The notes under the pieces: model-generated
Databases searched by the model: none
Told to the model about the DNA's origin: nothing
Seen by the model: the letters and a program-made list of their open reading frames with translations, nothing else
Source of the DNA: an uncultured Bacilli bacterium
GTDB lineage: Bacteria > Bacillota_I > Bacilli_A > RFN20 > CAG-826
Direction: 5' to 3'
Assembly (NCBI GenBank): GCA_934168325.1
Contig: CAKPNG010000004.1
Span: 1-64,000 of the forward strand
Length of the DNA stretch: 64,000 nt
Translations under genes and position numbers: made by a program
Part shown: positions 45,898 through 55,583 of the stretch, in pieces
Position numbering within the stretch: position 1 is the first letter of the stretch
Layout of the letters: each line of letters opens with the position of its first letter

Positions 45898-46701
45898 TTA
45901 TAAGCTCCCGTTAATTTCATTAAATATCTTTTCTTTTAAATCACCATCAAAATATTGAGTAATAGGTATTAAATAACCTGTAGTAATAAGCTTTCTAGCA
46001 TCATTAATATTTAGCCCTCTACTTAATAAATAGAATAAATGATCTTCATTTAATGCACCAATAGCACATCCATGACTTGCTTTAATATCATCACAATCAA
46101 TCTTTAAAGTAGGTGAAGCAATAGCTTTACTTGTTTCATCAAATAAGATTACTTTTACACTTTGTTTTGCACTTGATTTTATTGAATCTTTTTCAATGTG
46201 AGATGTACCAATACACTTAATAGTTGCATTATTTTGAGATACACCAAAACCAGTTAAGATTGACGAAGTTCTTTCATTTAAATGTGAAAATGAAATACTA
46301 TAATATTTGTTATTATTATTTTTAGCTAATGAAGCAAATCGGAATTCACTTGCACTATTTTCTCCGAATAAAATAACATTACTATTTAATATAATATCTG
46401 TATCGCTTAAATCTGCAAAATACGTATTAAATATGGCGTTTCTGCAAAGATTTGCTTTCAAATTAAGCACTTTTTTAGTTTGGTTATTCACAACTTTAAA
46501 ATCTAAAGAAGCATCATTTTGGATGAAAAAATTAATATTTGCATCATTAAAATTAGTCATAATAATTGATGCTTTAACATTGCTTGAAACATCAATATTA
46601 ATCTCTTCTACATTTTCATCTAATGATAAAATAACATCTTCGTTATTTTTAATTGACAAAAAATTATTATTTTTAATTAAATCACTACTACTTATTTTCA
46701 T
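45898..46701 (-). CDS. sufD: Fe-S cluster assembly protein SufD (short)
   Basis: 267 residues, shorter than typical SufD (400-440), having lost most of the N-terminal helical domain while keeping the beta-helix core and the C-terminal motif (KASHGCAIGALNEDHLFYLLSRGLNINDARKLITTGYL), with the His and Cys of HGCAIG. SufD partners SufB and SufC. Overlaps sufC by 14 bases and ends five bases before the chosen sufS start. Confidence 0.92.
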   Translation of the reverse strand: MKISSSDLIKNNNFLSIKNNEDVILSLDENVEEINIDVSSNVKASIIMTNFNDANINFFIQNDASLDFKVVNNQTKKVLNLKANLCRNAIFNTYFADLSDTDIILNSNVILFGENSASEFRFASLAKNNNNKYYSISFSHLNERTSSILTGFGVSQNNATIKCIGTSHIEKDSIKSSAKQSVKVILFDETSKAIASPTLKIDCDDIKASHGCAIGALNEDHLFYLLSRGLNINDARKLITTGYLIPITQYFDGDLKEKIFNEINGSL

Positions 46702-47527
46702 AATTTATTGCTTCTTTTGTTGCACATGCTCCAAGTGAAACTTTATTCATAGGTGCATTAGTATCTTCTTTTTCTATTTCAATACCGAGTTCTGTTTTAA
46801 TCCATTCATAACCCATAGTATCAATTTTTTCAATTAAACTAGCATCACCACTAGTAGCAATTCTTCCATTTATCATAACAAAGCATTTTGTTGGATGAAT
46901 TAAATCAAATAATCTAGCATAGTGAGAAATAACTAAGAAACTAATATTTTGAGTTTCAAATTGTTTTTTAATACATTCACTAACGATATTAATAGCATCA
47001 ACATCAAGGCCGCTATCAATTTCATCAAGCATTGCAAAACTAGGATTTAATAACATCATTTGTAAGATTTCATTTCTTTTCTTTTCACCACCACTAAATC
47101 CTTCATTAAGCATTCTATTCATCATATCAAATGGCATATGAACTTCTTTACAAGCATTTTCTAATGATTTATAAAATTTATATAAACTAACTTTCTTTTC
47201 ATTATGAGAATTAATTGCATTCTTATAAAAATCAGCAGTAATAACACCAGGTATTTCACATGGATTTTGAAAAGCTAAAAACAAACCCTTACGACTTCTT
47301 TCATCAATAGACATCTTCAAAACATCTTCACCATTATAAGTTATTGAACCACTTGTAACTTTATATCTAGGATTACCCATTATAGCAGCCATAAGAGTTG
47401 ACTTACCATGGCCATTTGGTCCTAATAAAGCAACCATTTCATGATCATTAATTTCTAAGTTTACGCCCTTAAGGATTTCTTTATTTTCTATACTAACATG
47501 TAAATCTTTAATTACTAATTTCCCCAT
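46688..47527 (-). CDS. sufC: Fe-S assembly ATPase SufC
   Basis: 279 residues. ABC-type ATPase of the SufBCD scaffold. Walker A GPNGHGKST, signature FSGGEKKR, Walker B MLDEIDSGLD are present. The C-terminal 30 residues (after LGIEIEKED) extend past the usual end. I choose the ATG at 47527 because GAGGA then has a proper seven-base spacing; an ATG at 47533 follows the GAGGA directly. First gene of the operon. Confidence 0.95.
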   Translation of the reverse strand: MGKLVIKDLHVSIENKEILKGVNLEINDHEMVALLGPNGHGKSTLMAAIMGNPRYKVTSGSITYNGEDVLKMSIDERSRKGLFLAFQNPCEIPGVITADFYKNAINSHNEKKVSLYKFYKSLENACKEVHMPFDMMNRMLNEGFSGGEKKRNEILQMMLLNPSFAMLDEIDSGLDVDAINIVSECIKKQFETQNISFLVISHYARLFDLIHPTKCFVMINGRIATSGDASLIEKIDTMGYEWIKTELGIEIEKEDTNAPMNKVSLGACATKEAINYENK

Positions 47528-47638
47528 AATCATTCCTCAAACGTTGATATTTTATATCAATTTGAATATGATAACAAATAATAAGACTATTTTTTTAAAA
47601 TAATTTTAATTAGTAGCTCCAAAAACAGCAAAAATCTA

Positions 47639-47667
47639 TTGAGATATTTATACTATAAGTATAAAAT
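47639..47667 (+). promoter_or_regulatory. Promoter of the prsA-like gene with overlapping palindrome
   Basis: TTGAGA (47639-47644) and TAAAAT (47662-47667) are 17 bases apart. An inverted repeat with perfect 8-base arms, TTTATACT and AGTATAAA (47647-47665, three-base centre), overlaps the spacer and the -10 box, which is the usual place for a repressor operator. Confidence 0.5.
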
Positions 47668-47715
47668 AGAAAAAGCTATTTGAAAGGTAGTTATATTTTT
47701 AGGAGGAAAAACGAG

Positions 47716-49620
47716 ATGAATAAATGCAAAAAAGCATTATCAATGTTAGTTGGTTTAACTTCTATTTTTTCTATGACTGCTTGTAATAGTATAAAAGCAA
47801 CCAAAAAAACTGGTTCTTTACTCGACTATACTACAAGCGATGGAACTAAAGTAGATTTCACTACTAACGATCTTCTCATCAATTATTTTGAAGAAAATTC
47901 TGCTTCTACTAGCGATGTTTATAATATTGTCTATGAAGCAATGTTAAAGAAATACTTTGAAAAAGAAGAAAACAAAACAACCTTAACAGAACTTGAACGT
48001 AAAGCTAAAGATGACGTCAAAAAGAAAAAAGATGATGCTCAAAGTAACGCTGATTCAAACAAAACAAAATACAAAGACGAATGGGAAAAGATTCTTGATA
48101 CTGAATTAAGTGATTATAAAGAAGGTAAAAGAACTGAAAAAGTACTTTATAACAAATATTTAGTCACTGCTATGAAGTCTAAATTAAGTGATATTTTCTA
48201 TGATGAATTCAAGGATTGGAACTGGAAAGATAAATATCAATCTGGAACTAAAGAATATGAATTACAAAAAGAGTTCAATATCTTTAGTGGAAATAATGGT
48301 TATCTTGAAAAAAGAATTCCATATCATGTTTCCCATATTTTAGTTAAAGTCGATGCTTCAAGTAATACAATTTATAATGGCGAAATTAGTTCTGATGATG
48401 CAAGTCAAATTTATAACGTCGTTGATCCATTAGCTCATGGCGATTTCAAATTTGGTACTGTTGCTGAAATGAACTCAGATGACTCATCTAAATCAAGCTA
48501 TGGTAATTTAGGTATTATGGATATAGCTACTAGCTTCGTTAATGAATTTAAATTAGGTATTTATATTTATGATGCTTTATTTAATGATAATGAACAAGTT
48601 AAAGAAGCAATTAAAGGTAATCCATTCAATATGGATAGTGAAACAACTGATTATTTTGAAAAATTAGGTGTTAACTTTATTCCTTATACTGCTGTTGAAG
48701 ATATTTATAAATATAGAAATACAACTTTAGATGCTCAAAATAGACAAGTTAACGATGGTAATGCTAATTATTATCCACGTAATATCTTATTTAATAAATA
48801 TTTTAATAGTCATAACATTTCCTTTATTACTAAAGAAAGTTCTGATTTTGAAAATGCAGCTGCTTTAAAACTTAATGGTAAAACTGGTAACGATGGCAAA
48901 ACCTATTACACAGATTTAAATAATGGTAAATGGTCAAATGGTTCTAAACTTACTGATGCTTCATTAACTGGATTTAAAGAAGTTACATTTAAAAATGGTG
49001 TTAAAAAAGAAATCTTATGTGATGAAAAAGGTAATCCAATTATCGTTACAAGAGCTGGAACTAGTGATTATCAAGGAATTCACTTCATTGTTGTTGAACG
49101 TGATGGATTAGAAACTACTAAAGATGGCGTAACTCTTGAACAATATTATGCTGCTGATACTCCATATTTAACAGATGGTACAATTAATCCTAATTTCCCA
49201 TTAAATAGCGATAATCAACCTCTTAATACTTATATTAATAATACAATCAGTGATTATAATACTTATAAATCAAGATCTGAAAATCTTAAAACAACTATTA
49301 AAGACTTCGATTCAACTTATGATGAAAGAGTTTATGAATGGTTATTACAAACTAGTGAACTTGGTCAAGCTGATATTATTGTAAAATATGGTGATAAAGA
49401 AGTTAATTGGACAGAGAAAATTAATAAATATGTTTATCAACGTATTGAAAAGAATGCTTCAAGTTACACAATTAGTGAAAATACTTGGGAAGAATATATT
49501 GATTATTTAAAGAATCAAGAAACTCAAAGAGCTACAAAATTAATTCCTGAAACTTGTGCTGTTGGTTTCTCAAGTGGTACTGGCTATGATGCCGAAGGAG
49601 TTTGTTATTATGCAAAATAA
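47716..49620 (+). CDS. PrsA-like foldase lipoprotein (parvulin type)
   Basis: 634 residues, much longer than typical PrsA (about 290). Signal peptide with lipobox SMTAC (Cys23). Helical N-terminal region with a charged coiled-coil segment (about 80-140), then a rotamase-like region (about 206-290) with YHVSHILVKVD, FGTVAEMNSDD and SYGNLGIMD, which matches the PpiC/parvulin pattern. A C-terminal 300-residue region is additional. It would assist folding of exported proteins. The ATG at 47716 is chosen over the in-frame ATG at 47680 because AGGAGG lies ten bases before it. Its last 11 bases overlap the next gene. Confidence 0.85.
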   Translation: MNKCKKALSMLVGLTSIFSMTACNSIKATKKTGSLLDYTTSDGTKVDFTTNDLLINYFEENSASTSDVYNIVYEAMLKKYFEKEENKTTLTELERKAKDDVKKKKDDAQSNADSNKTKYKDEWEKILDTELSDYKEGKRTEKVLYNKYLVTAMKSKLSDIFYDEFKDWNWKDKYQSGTKEYELQKEFNIFSGNNGYLEKRIPYHVSHILVKVDASSNTIYNGEISSDDASQIYNVVDPLAHGDFKFGTVAEMNSDDSSKSSYGNLGIMDIATSFVNEFKLGIYIYDALFNDNEQVKEAIKGNPFNMDSETTDYFEKLGVNFIPYTAVEDIYKYRNTTLDAQNRQVNDGNANYYPRNILFNKYFNSHNISFITKESSDFENAAALKLNGKTGNDGKTYYTDLNNGKWSNGSKLTDASLTGFKEVTFKNGVKKEILCDEKGNPIIVTRAGTSDYQGIHFIVVERDGLETTKDGVTLEQYYAADTPYLTDGTINPNFPLNSDNQPLNTYINNTISDYNTYKSRSENLKTTIKDFDSTYDERVYEWLLQTSELGQADIIVKYGDKEVNWTEKINKYVYQRIEKNASSYTISENTWEEYIDYLKNQETQRATKLIPETCAVGFSSGTGYDAEGVCYYAK

Positions 49621-51505
49621 AAAAATATTAGCCTTAGCATTAGCTGCCTTTGCAACTTTAGGATTAACAAGTTGTGGTAAGAAAATCTATCCTGGACTTA
49701 AAACAGATAGTATCACTATTCAAAATGGTGAAGGTGTATTTTCTAAAGATGATTTAACTTATATTTATGAAAAATTACACGATAGTAGTTCTACTCCTAG
49801 TGAAGTTAGAGATGCAATCTTATCAGAATATGCTAAAAAATATATCGGCGACTTCAAACTTAATGATGAAGGTAATGGTGTTATCTTAGTTGGTTATGAT
49901 AAAACTAAAGATGGTGCTACTGTCGATGATGCTGCTAAATTAGCATTTATTAAAAAACATGAAATATATCATGATAAAGATGCTACAACTGGTAAATATA
50001 AGACTGAAGATGAAACTTCTAGTTTAACTGATACTATTAAAGCTAGAGTTGCTACTATTAAAAACCTTATATATAAGAATATAGTTACTAAAATCTATAA
50101 CGAAGCTAATAGTGATTCTTATAAAACAAACAATTATTTCTACGAATATAAATTTGCTAGAGCAAAATTTGAATCAAGTAAAATCACTGGATTTGATGAT
50201 GATTTAAAAGATGCTAGTACAAAAGTTAATATTTATGATAAGAAATATGAACAAGAATTAGTATTAAGTGGTAAAAACTATACAATTCCAGAAGGAACAG
50301 TATTTACTAATAAAATCTTAATTGATTCTTCAATTAGTACTGAAAATCTTAATTCTATTATCGGTAATGATAATTCAACTGGTGTTCAAGTATTACATTT
50401 AAATTTATATGTTGATTATATTAATAGATCAGTAATGCCTGATATCTTAAATAATTTATTAATTGAACAATATATTTATGATAATCAATACACTACATTA
50501 AGTAGAACTCAAGCTAGAAAAATTAACTATATTGCAATTACTACTACTTCTAATAATATAAATAGTGCTCGTAGATTAATTAATACATTTGTTACTAATT
50601 ATATTATTAATGGTACTCCTGCTACTCAAGAAAATTACACTCCAATTGATTTTGATATCTTAGCTGATGCTTGGAAGGGTGTATATGATAAAGATGGTAC
50701 TTTAAGTATTTCTGGTTCTGAAGCTGGTGAAGCTTTATTAACAGATGCTAAATCTAGATATACTAAAGTTACTACTCATGATGAAGCTATTGGATTAGCT
50801 AGTGGCAATACAACTTCTTATATTGATGGAGTTAATCACTATTATTATCAAGATACGCAATATGGTGCATTAATGGAAAATTTCGCAAAAATTAACCAAA
50901 ATGCTCATGATTCTATATCAAATGAACAATGGAATTCATTCACTAATAGTGGAAGCTATAGTTATGAAAAAGGTTTAGAAATCAAAACTAACGATATCTT
51001 AGTTAGTGATTATACTAAAAATATTTGGGGAACTACTTCAAGTGGATTTAGTGATTTACCATCTTCAGTTACTAATAACTTATTCGATTACATGGTATCT
51101 ATCGATACTGATGTAATTCCTGGTGAAGAAGCTTCATTTAGTTCAGATTATGTTGTCTTAAAGAATGGTCGTTATTTCTTAAGAAGAAGCAATTCTCAAT
51201 CTGATGATTTATTAGATAGTATCGTCATTAAAGATGGTGATAGTACTACATTCTATATCGTCGAAATTGAAGCTGCTTTATCTCAAAAGAAAATGGCTTT
51301 AAGTGCTACTACTGAAACTGGTGGTTATGATCCAATTACTAAAGAAGAAATTGCTAGAGAAGTTGGTTATACATTAGCTAGTGGTGATACTTATAAAAAT
51401 ACTGCATATTTATATTACTTAGAAAAATGTAATATTAAATATCACGATCAATCAATATTCGATTATATGAAGGAAACATATCCTGACTTATTCGATGAAG
51501 ATTAA
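49610..51505 (+). CDS. Large lipoprotein paired with the PrsA-like gene
   Basis: 631 residues. Signal peptide with lipobox GLTSC (Cys22). The layout is like that of the preceding PrsA-like protein: an N-terminal SurA-type helical part (DDLTYIYEKLHDSSSTPSEVRDAILSEY) and a charged helical stretch, and a C-terminal segment with a YFLRRSNSQSDDLLDS region in the place where rotamase-type partners hold substrate. I do not see an intact parvulin signature, so it may be a chaperone-only relative. GAAGGAG lies nine bases before the ATG at 49610; the start overlaps the upstream gene by 11 bases. A strong terminator follows. Confidence 0.7.
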   Translation: MQNKKILALALAAFATLGLTSCGKKIYPGLKTDSITIQNGEGVFSKDDLTYIYEKLHDSSSTPSEVRDAILSEYAKKYIGDFKLNDEGNGVILVGYDKTKDGATVDDAAKLAFIKKHEIYHDKDATTGKYKTEDETSSLTDTIKARVATIKNLIYKNIVTKIYNEANSDSYKTNNYFYEYKFARAKFESSKITGFDDDLKDASTKVNIYDKKYEQELVLSGKNYTIPEGTVFTNKILIDSSISTENLNSIIGNDNSTGVQVLHLNLYVDYINRSVMPDILNNLLIEQYIYDNQYTTLSRTQARKINYIAITTTSNNINSARRLINTFVTNYIINGTPATQENYTPIDFDILADAWKGVYDKDGTLSISGSEAGEALLTDAKSRYTKVTTHDEAIGLASGNTTSYIDGVNHYYYQDTQYGALMENFAKINQNAHDSISNEQWNSFTNSGSYSYEKGLEIKTNDILVSDYTKNIWGTTSSGFSDLPSSVTNNLFDYMVSIDTDVIPGEEASFSSDYVVLKNGRYFLRRSNSQSDDLLDSIVIKDGDSTTFYIVEIEAALSQKKMALSATTETGGYDPITKEEIAREVGYTLASGDTYKNTAYLYYLEKCNIKYHDQSIFDYMKETYPDLFDED

Positions 51506-51520
51506 TCTAAATTAATTTTA

Positions 51521-51546
51521 AAAAGGAGTTTGCAAAAACTCCTTTT
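51521..51546 (+). terminator. Terminator with GCAA tetraloop
   Basis: AAAAGGAGTTT pairs with AAACTCCTTTT (11 pairs) around the GNRA tetraloop GCAA. It lies after the lipoprotein gene and before the HIT gene. Confidence 0.85.
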
Positions 51547-51571
51547 AATATAATTAAAGGAGTAAATATTT

Positions 51572-52000
51572 ATGGAAGAATTTGAAAAAAATTGTATATT
51601 TTGTAATATTGGTTTACATTTAATACCTTCAAATATTATTTATGAAGATGATGATATTTTAGCTTTTTTAGATGTTAACCCAGCAACTTATGGACATACT
51701 TTAATTATTCCTAAAAAACATTACGATAATTTCTTAAGTTGTCCTAAAGAAGTTATGCATAAAATCATGGATTTAGCTCAAAGAATTGGCCAAGTTTCAA
51801 TTAAAGAATTAGGTGCTAAAGGTGTCAATATATTAACTAATTGTGGTGAAGCTGCTGGACAAAGTGTTAAACATTTCCATGTTCATGTAATTCCAAGATA
51901 TGAAGCTAAAGAAGGATTCCAAATTACAATGAAAGGTAATTTAAAAGATTTAAATTTACCATCATTAGCAATTCAAATTAAACAAGATTTAAAAAAATAA
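51572..52000 (+). CDS. HIT family nucleotide hydrolase
   Basis: 142 residues, full length. Histidine triad HFHVHV (H101, H103, H105) with a N-terminal zinc motif C8/C11 and H50, as in the Hit/HinT-like group of Firmicutes. It should hydrolyse AMP-lysine or AMP-amine type substrates or act on nucleotide phosphoramidates. AAAGGAG lies eight bases before the ATG. It lies after the terminator of the upstream gene and so needs its own promoter in the 25-base gap or readthrough. Confidence 0.92.
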   Translation: MEEFEKNCIFCNIGLHLIPSNIIYEDDDILAFLDVNPATYGHTLIIPKKHYDNFLSCPKEVMHKIMDLAQRIGQVSIKELGAKGVNILTNCGEAAGQSVKHFHVHVIPRYEAKEGFQITMKGNLKDLNLPSLAIQIKQDLKK

Positions 52001-52049
52001 TAGGATTCTAAAGGCTTTTCAAATTAAATAAGCATTTTTTAGAAAATTA

Positions 52050-52075
52050 AAACCATTCTTGATTGAATGGTTTTT
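52050..52075. terminator. Bidirectional terminator
   Basis: AAACCATTC pairs with GAATGGTTT around a six-base loop, with T-rich tracts on both strands. It lies between the convergent HIT and yhaM genes. Confidence 0.8.
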
Positions 52076-52098
52076 CTATATTTAAGTAATTATATTGA

Positions 52099-53031
52099 TT
52101 ATTTAATTTCGTGCCTTTTATAAAAAGATGTATTATCTAAAGCAAATATACGATCAGTATATTCACCATCATTAATATCTTTATAAGCTTTATCTAAGAC
52201 CATCATTTTAGCATCCATATCGTCAATCATTGATAATAATAAAGCTTCTCTAGTTAATGGAGTAATAGGTGATCCATATTCTTGTTTACCATGATGAGCT
52301 AATATCATATGTTCAAGTAACATTGGAATTTCTCCAGTGATATTTAAATTATCACAAGTCTCTTTAATAATACTCATACCAATAGAAATATGACCCAATA
52401 AATTCCCTTCATTTGTATAACTTGGAGATATAGGATCACTAAATTCAATAACTTTACCAATATCATGTAATAAACATCCACTAATTAATAAATCATAGCT
52501 AACATCATTATAAATTTTACATACTTGTTCAGCTACTTTACACATACATACACTATGATGTATTAATCCATGATAAAATTCATGATGATTTCTTACTGCA
52601 GCTGGAAAAATAATATAGTCTTTATAATATTTATCAAATATAGCATTTAATATTTGAACTAAAGTTTCATTATGAACACTATCTTTATAATAATTAAAAT
52701 CATTAATAAGTTCTTCTTCAGGAATTGGACTAGACATTATTACTGAAGAAAAATCGCAATAGTCTTTATTAGCAATATTATCAAATGCAATTCTTAATTG
52801 TAATTTATCTTTAAAAGTAGTTACATCAGCATCAATTAATAATATAGCTCCTTTTTTAAAATTTTCTAAATCTTTAGCATCTACATCCCACTTCTTACCT
52901 TCTATTGTTCCAGATTTATCTTGAAGTACAACAGAAATATAATTTTTTCCAGTAGTTGTTACACCTTTTGTAACATCTTTAACTAAAAATACCTGTGATA
53001 TAGTTTCACCTTGCTTAAAATCTTTAATCAT
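52099..53031 (-). CDS. yhaM: YhaM-type 3'-5' exoribonuclease
   Basis: 310 residues. N-terminal OB-fold (about 10-90; VFLVKDVTKGVTTTGKNYISVVLQDKSG) and a C-terminal HD domain with HHSV (around 165) and the LLHDIGKVIEF motif (near 195), as in YhaM/CbfI. The enzyme degrades RNA and DNA from the 3' end in Firmicutes. GGAGA precedes the ATG. Last gene of a three-gene minus-strand run after the GT4 and flippase genes. Confidence 0.9.
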   Translation of the reverse strand: MIKDFKQGETISQVFLVKDVTKGVTTTGKNYISVVLQDKSGTIEGKKWDVDAKDLENFKKGAILLIDADVTTFKDKLQLRIAFDNIANKDYCDFSSVIMSSPIPEEELINDFNYYKDSVHNETLVQILNAIFDKYYKDYIIFPAAVRNHHEFYHGLIHHSVCMCKVAEQVCKIYNDVSYDLLISGCLLHDIGKVIEFSDPISPSYTNEGNLLGHISIGMSIIKETCDNLNITGEIPMLLEHMILAHHGKQEYGSPITPLTREALLLSMIDDMDAKMMVLDKAYKDINDGEYTDRIFALDNTSFYKRHEIK

Positions 53032-53046
53032 AACTTTTTATCTCCA

Positions 53047-54222
53047 TTAATATTTATCACGTAACGCTCTATTATAAGCAATCATTATATTTTTATAGAA
53101 ATTTTCATCACTATAATAATCAATAGTTCTTAAAGCAGCATTAATAATAGCTGCTTTTTGAGACTTATTTAATTTTAATATATAGTTAACTTTTTCATTA
53201 AATTCATCTTGATTATTAAAATAAAAACCATTCTTTTTATCTATAACTACATTTTTTAAAAAATCAGCTTCTTTAGTTAATAATATTACTTTAGAAGCCA
53301 TTGCTTCCATATAAGTTAAGCCTTGAGTTTCAGTAACTGAAGCATTTAAATAAATATCAGCTAAAGCATAATAATTTTGAACCTGATCTTGAGGAACTTT
53401 GCCAGTAAAGATAACATCTTCTCCAATTTGTTCTTTATCTACTAATTCTTTAAGTTCTTTAAAATAAGGACCATCTCCAACTATTAATAATTTAGCTTTC
53501 ACATTATTTTTTGACATATAGTTATAAAAATATCTAACTAATACATCAAAGCTTTTTTCTTTAGCAACTCTACCTAAACATAAAAATATTTTAGTATCAT
53601 CACTAATATTTAATTCTTTCTTTAATTTATTAATTTCTTCTTTATTATTACTTGCATTTAAATATCTAGAAAAATCAAATCCGGTAGGTACTACATTAAT
53701 ATACTTATTAATTTTTAAAGATTGTAAATAATTTTTAGTTGCAACACTAGGAGCAATTATTTCAGTAGCATTATTTACGTATTTTTTAGTTAATTTACGT
53801 AATAATTTCTTACCAAAAAAATCAAATAATTTCCATCCATGAGTTATATAATAAGTATAATTTTCTAGCATTGTATGGTATGTATAAACTAAAGGTATTT
53901 TAAAACGTTTAGCAGCACTATAACCAATTAAACCAACACCATATTCAGTATTAACATGAATTATATCTAAGTTAAGTTTCTTTAATTCATCCATGCTCTT
54001 CTTATTACGAGGAAATACTAAACGATAACCATAAAGTTTTTTAAGTTCTGTACCTTTAATTCTAATCAAATGTTGTTCTCTATCGATAACAGTTTTTTCT
54101 CCAGTTGTAAATAAATAAACTTCATGGCCATGTTTTTTAAGTGTATTAAATAAAGATGCACAACTAGTTGCAACACCATTAATTTCTGGAGTAAAAGTAT
54201 CAGTAAATATTGCTATTCTCAT
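53047..54222 (-). CDS. GT4 family glycosyltransferase, probable diacylglycerol glucosyltransferase
   Basis: 391 residues with the GT-B fold: N-terminal FTDTFTPEINGVATSC and the C-terminal motif EX7E (TETQGLTYMEAM). The N-terminus matches the 1,2-diacylglycerol 3-glucosyltransferase type (alMGS/LafA/DgdA-like) that makes membrane glycolipid in Acholeplasma and lactobacilli. It lies two bases after the flippase-like gene, with AAAGGAAAT as its ribosome binding site. Membrane glycolipid synthesis is inferred from sequence similarity by eye; another hexose donor or acceptor cannot be excluded. Confidence 0.8.
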   Translation of the reverse strand: MRIAIFTDTFTPEINGVATSCASLFNTLKKHGHEVYLFTTGEKTVIDREQHLIRIKGTELKKLYGYRLVFPRNKKSMDELKKLNLDIIHVNTEYGVGLIGYSAAKRFKIPLVYTYHTMLENYTYYITHGWKLFDFFGKKLLRKLTKKYVNNATEIIAPSVATKNYLQSLKINKYINVVPTGFDFSRYLNASNNKEEINKLKKELNISDDTKIFLCLGRVAKEKSFDVLVRYFYNYMSKNNVKAKLLIVGDGPYFKELKELVDKEQIGEDVIFTGKVPQDQVQNYYALADIYLNASVTETQGLTYMEAMASKVILLTKEADFLKNVVIDKKNGFYFNNQDEFNEKVNYILKLNKSQKAAIINAALRTIDYYSDENFYKNIMIAYNRALRDKY

Positions 54223-54224
54223 TC

Positions 54225-55583
54225 TTAATTATTTCCTTTATCATCTATTTTATCATTTTCTTCATTGTTTTTAATAGAATTTCCTTCAGATGGTTTTATT
54301 AACTTTAATCTTTTAAGTAATTCTTTTCTTTCTAAACTTTTAGTTTCGTATATTTCATCACTACTCTTTTTTCTTTCGTCATATGTTTCAAGTTGCAATG
54401 TAACAAATGTATTATTATCAAGAGAATAGAATCTTTCAGATCTTTCAACACCTTTAGTCTTATAAGTAGAAGCAACAATTGCACCAATAACAAAAGGAAT
54501 ATAATAAGTTAATAATCTCCAAAGTAACATAGCAGCTTTAGTTCCTTCCATCTCTACAAAAGATTTATCATAATAATTCTTAAATAAATTAGTAAAAATA
54601 AATTCACTAACACCAGCACTACCTGGAATAGGAATTAATCCGCAAATCATAAGATGATAATTAGTAAATACTACTGATTCAAATATTCTATTAAATATAT
54701 CACTACTTGGATCATTAAAAGCGTTTAATGATAAACCAACTACATAAGGAAATGTATCATTAATTATTAAAACTAACATAGTTACTATAAATATTAATAT
54801 AGAGAAAGGAATATTTGATTGTAAACGTCTCATTTCAATACGGAAATTCTCTATTTGTATTCTTAATTCTAAACGTTTATTTTCTATATTATTTACTATA
54901 TGGAGTTTACCTAATAGGTTAACTCCATGATTTAATATGAAATTATGTAATGTTCTACTATAAGACATAATAAGCATACTAACTATCATAATAGCGTTTA
55001 ATAAAAACCCTAAAATAATAAATATAACAATTGGAATATTCACATCACCAATAGTAATAATACCAATATCTAATACTTTATCTATTCTAAATAAAGAAAT
55101 TAAACCTAATATTAATAAACAACATTGATAAACTATATATTGCATAACTAAAACACTAGCAGCATTAGATATAGGCAATCCTTGCTTTTTAAATGTAATA
55201 GCTTGAGCAAATTGTCCACCACTATTAGAACCAGGTGTAATATCATTATAAAATGTACCAATTAAAGAATTCATTAATGCTTGATGGTATTTATATTTTC
55301 TTGTATATAATCTAGCAAAGCAAAATAAAGCAAAAGCAGTTAATGAATGCGATAAAATTAAAATACCTAAAAATATAAAGAAATATTTAATATCAATATC
55401 TAAAATCATCTTACCAACTGCTTTAATAGTTGGCATTTCAACACCTTGATATTTAGTATTTCCTCTTAAAGAAAGAAATAAAACTAAAGTAGTTAAACCA
55501 AAAATAAGAAATAAATATAATAAATATTTCCCTATTTTATTTTTACTATCTTTCTTTTTTTCTAAGATATCTTTTTCTTGCAT
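54225..55583 (-). CDS. LPG-synthase-type flippase-like membrane protein (UPF0104)
   Basis: 452 residues, polytopic, with the lysylphosphatidylglycerol synthase TM/flippase layout (PF03706). About eight hydrophobic segments; GQFAQAITFKKQGLPISNAA (about 122-141) and LIPIPGSAGVSEF (about 315-327) are typical motifs. There is no MprF synthase domain. A charged C-terminal tail of about 75 residues lies in the cytoplasm. It is the first gene of a run with the GT4 enzyme, hence a possible role in moving the glycolipid across the membrane. No Shine-Dalgarno precedes the ATG; a TATATT lies close to it. Confidence 0.85.
   Translation of the reverse strand: MQEKDILEKKKDSKNKIGKYLLYLFLIFGLTTLVLFLSLRGNTKYQGVEMPTIKAVGKMILDIDIKYFFIFLGILILSHSLTAFALFCFARLYTRKYKYHQALMNSLIGTFYNDITPGSNSGGQFAQAITFKKQGLPISNAASVLVMQYIVYQCCLLILGLISLFRIDKVLDIGIITIGDVNIPIVIFIILGFLLNAIMIVSMLIMSYSRTLHNFILNHGVNLLGKLHIVNNIENKRLELRIQIENFRIEMRRLQSNIPFSILIFIVTMLVLIINDTFPYVVGLSLNAFNDPSSDIFNRIFESVVFTNYHLMICGLIPIPGSAGVSEFIFTNLFKNYYDKSFVEMEGTKAAMLLWRLLTYYIPFVIGAIVASTYKTKGVERSERFYSLDNNTFVTLQLETYDERKKSSDEIYETKSLERKELLKRLKLIKPSEGNSIKNNEENDKIDDKGNN

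Noticed and set aside
46439..46454. Another motif-like stretch, GTTTCTGCAAAGATTT, in sufD.
   Set aside because: Too many differences from consensus (inserted T, AAGATTT in place of ARGGTTT) to count as a copy.
44312..46738. Plus-strand frames opposite sufU and sufD.
   Set aside because: They lie entirely against well-supported conserved genes and begin without ribosome binding sites.
38565..47679. Origin of replication or canonical parS sites near parAB and mnmG.
   Set aside because: No dnaA gene, no DnaA-box cluster and no TGTTTCACGTGAAACA-like site was found by reading; the gene order alone does not show the origin.
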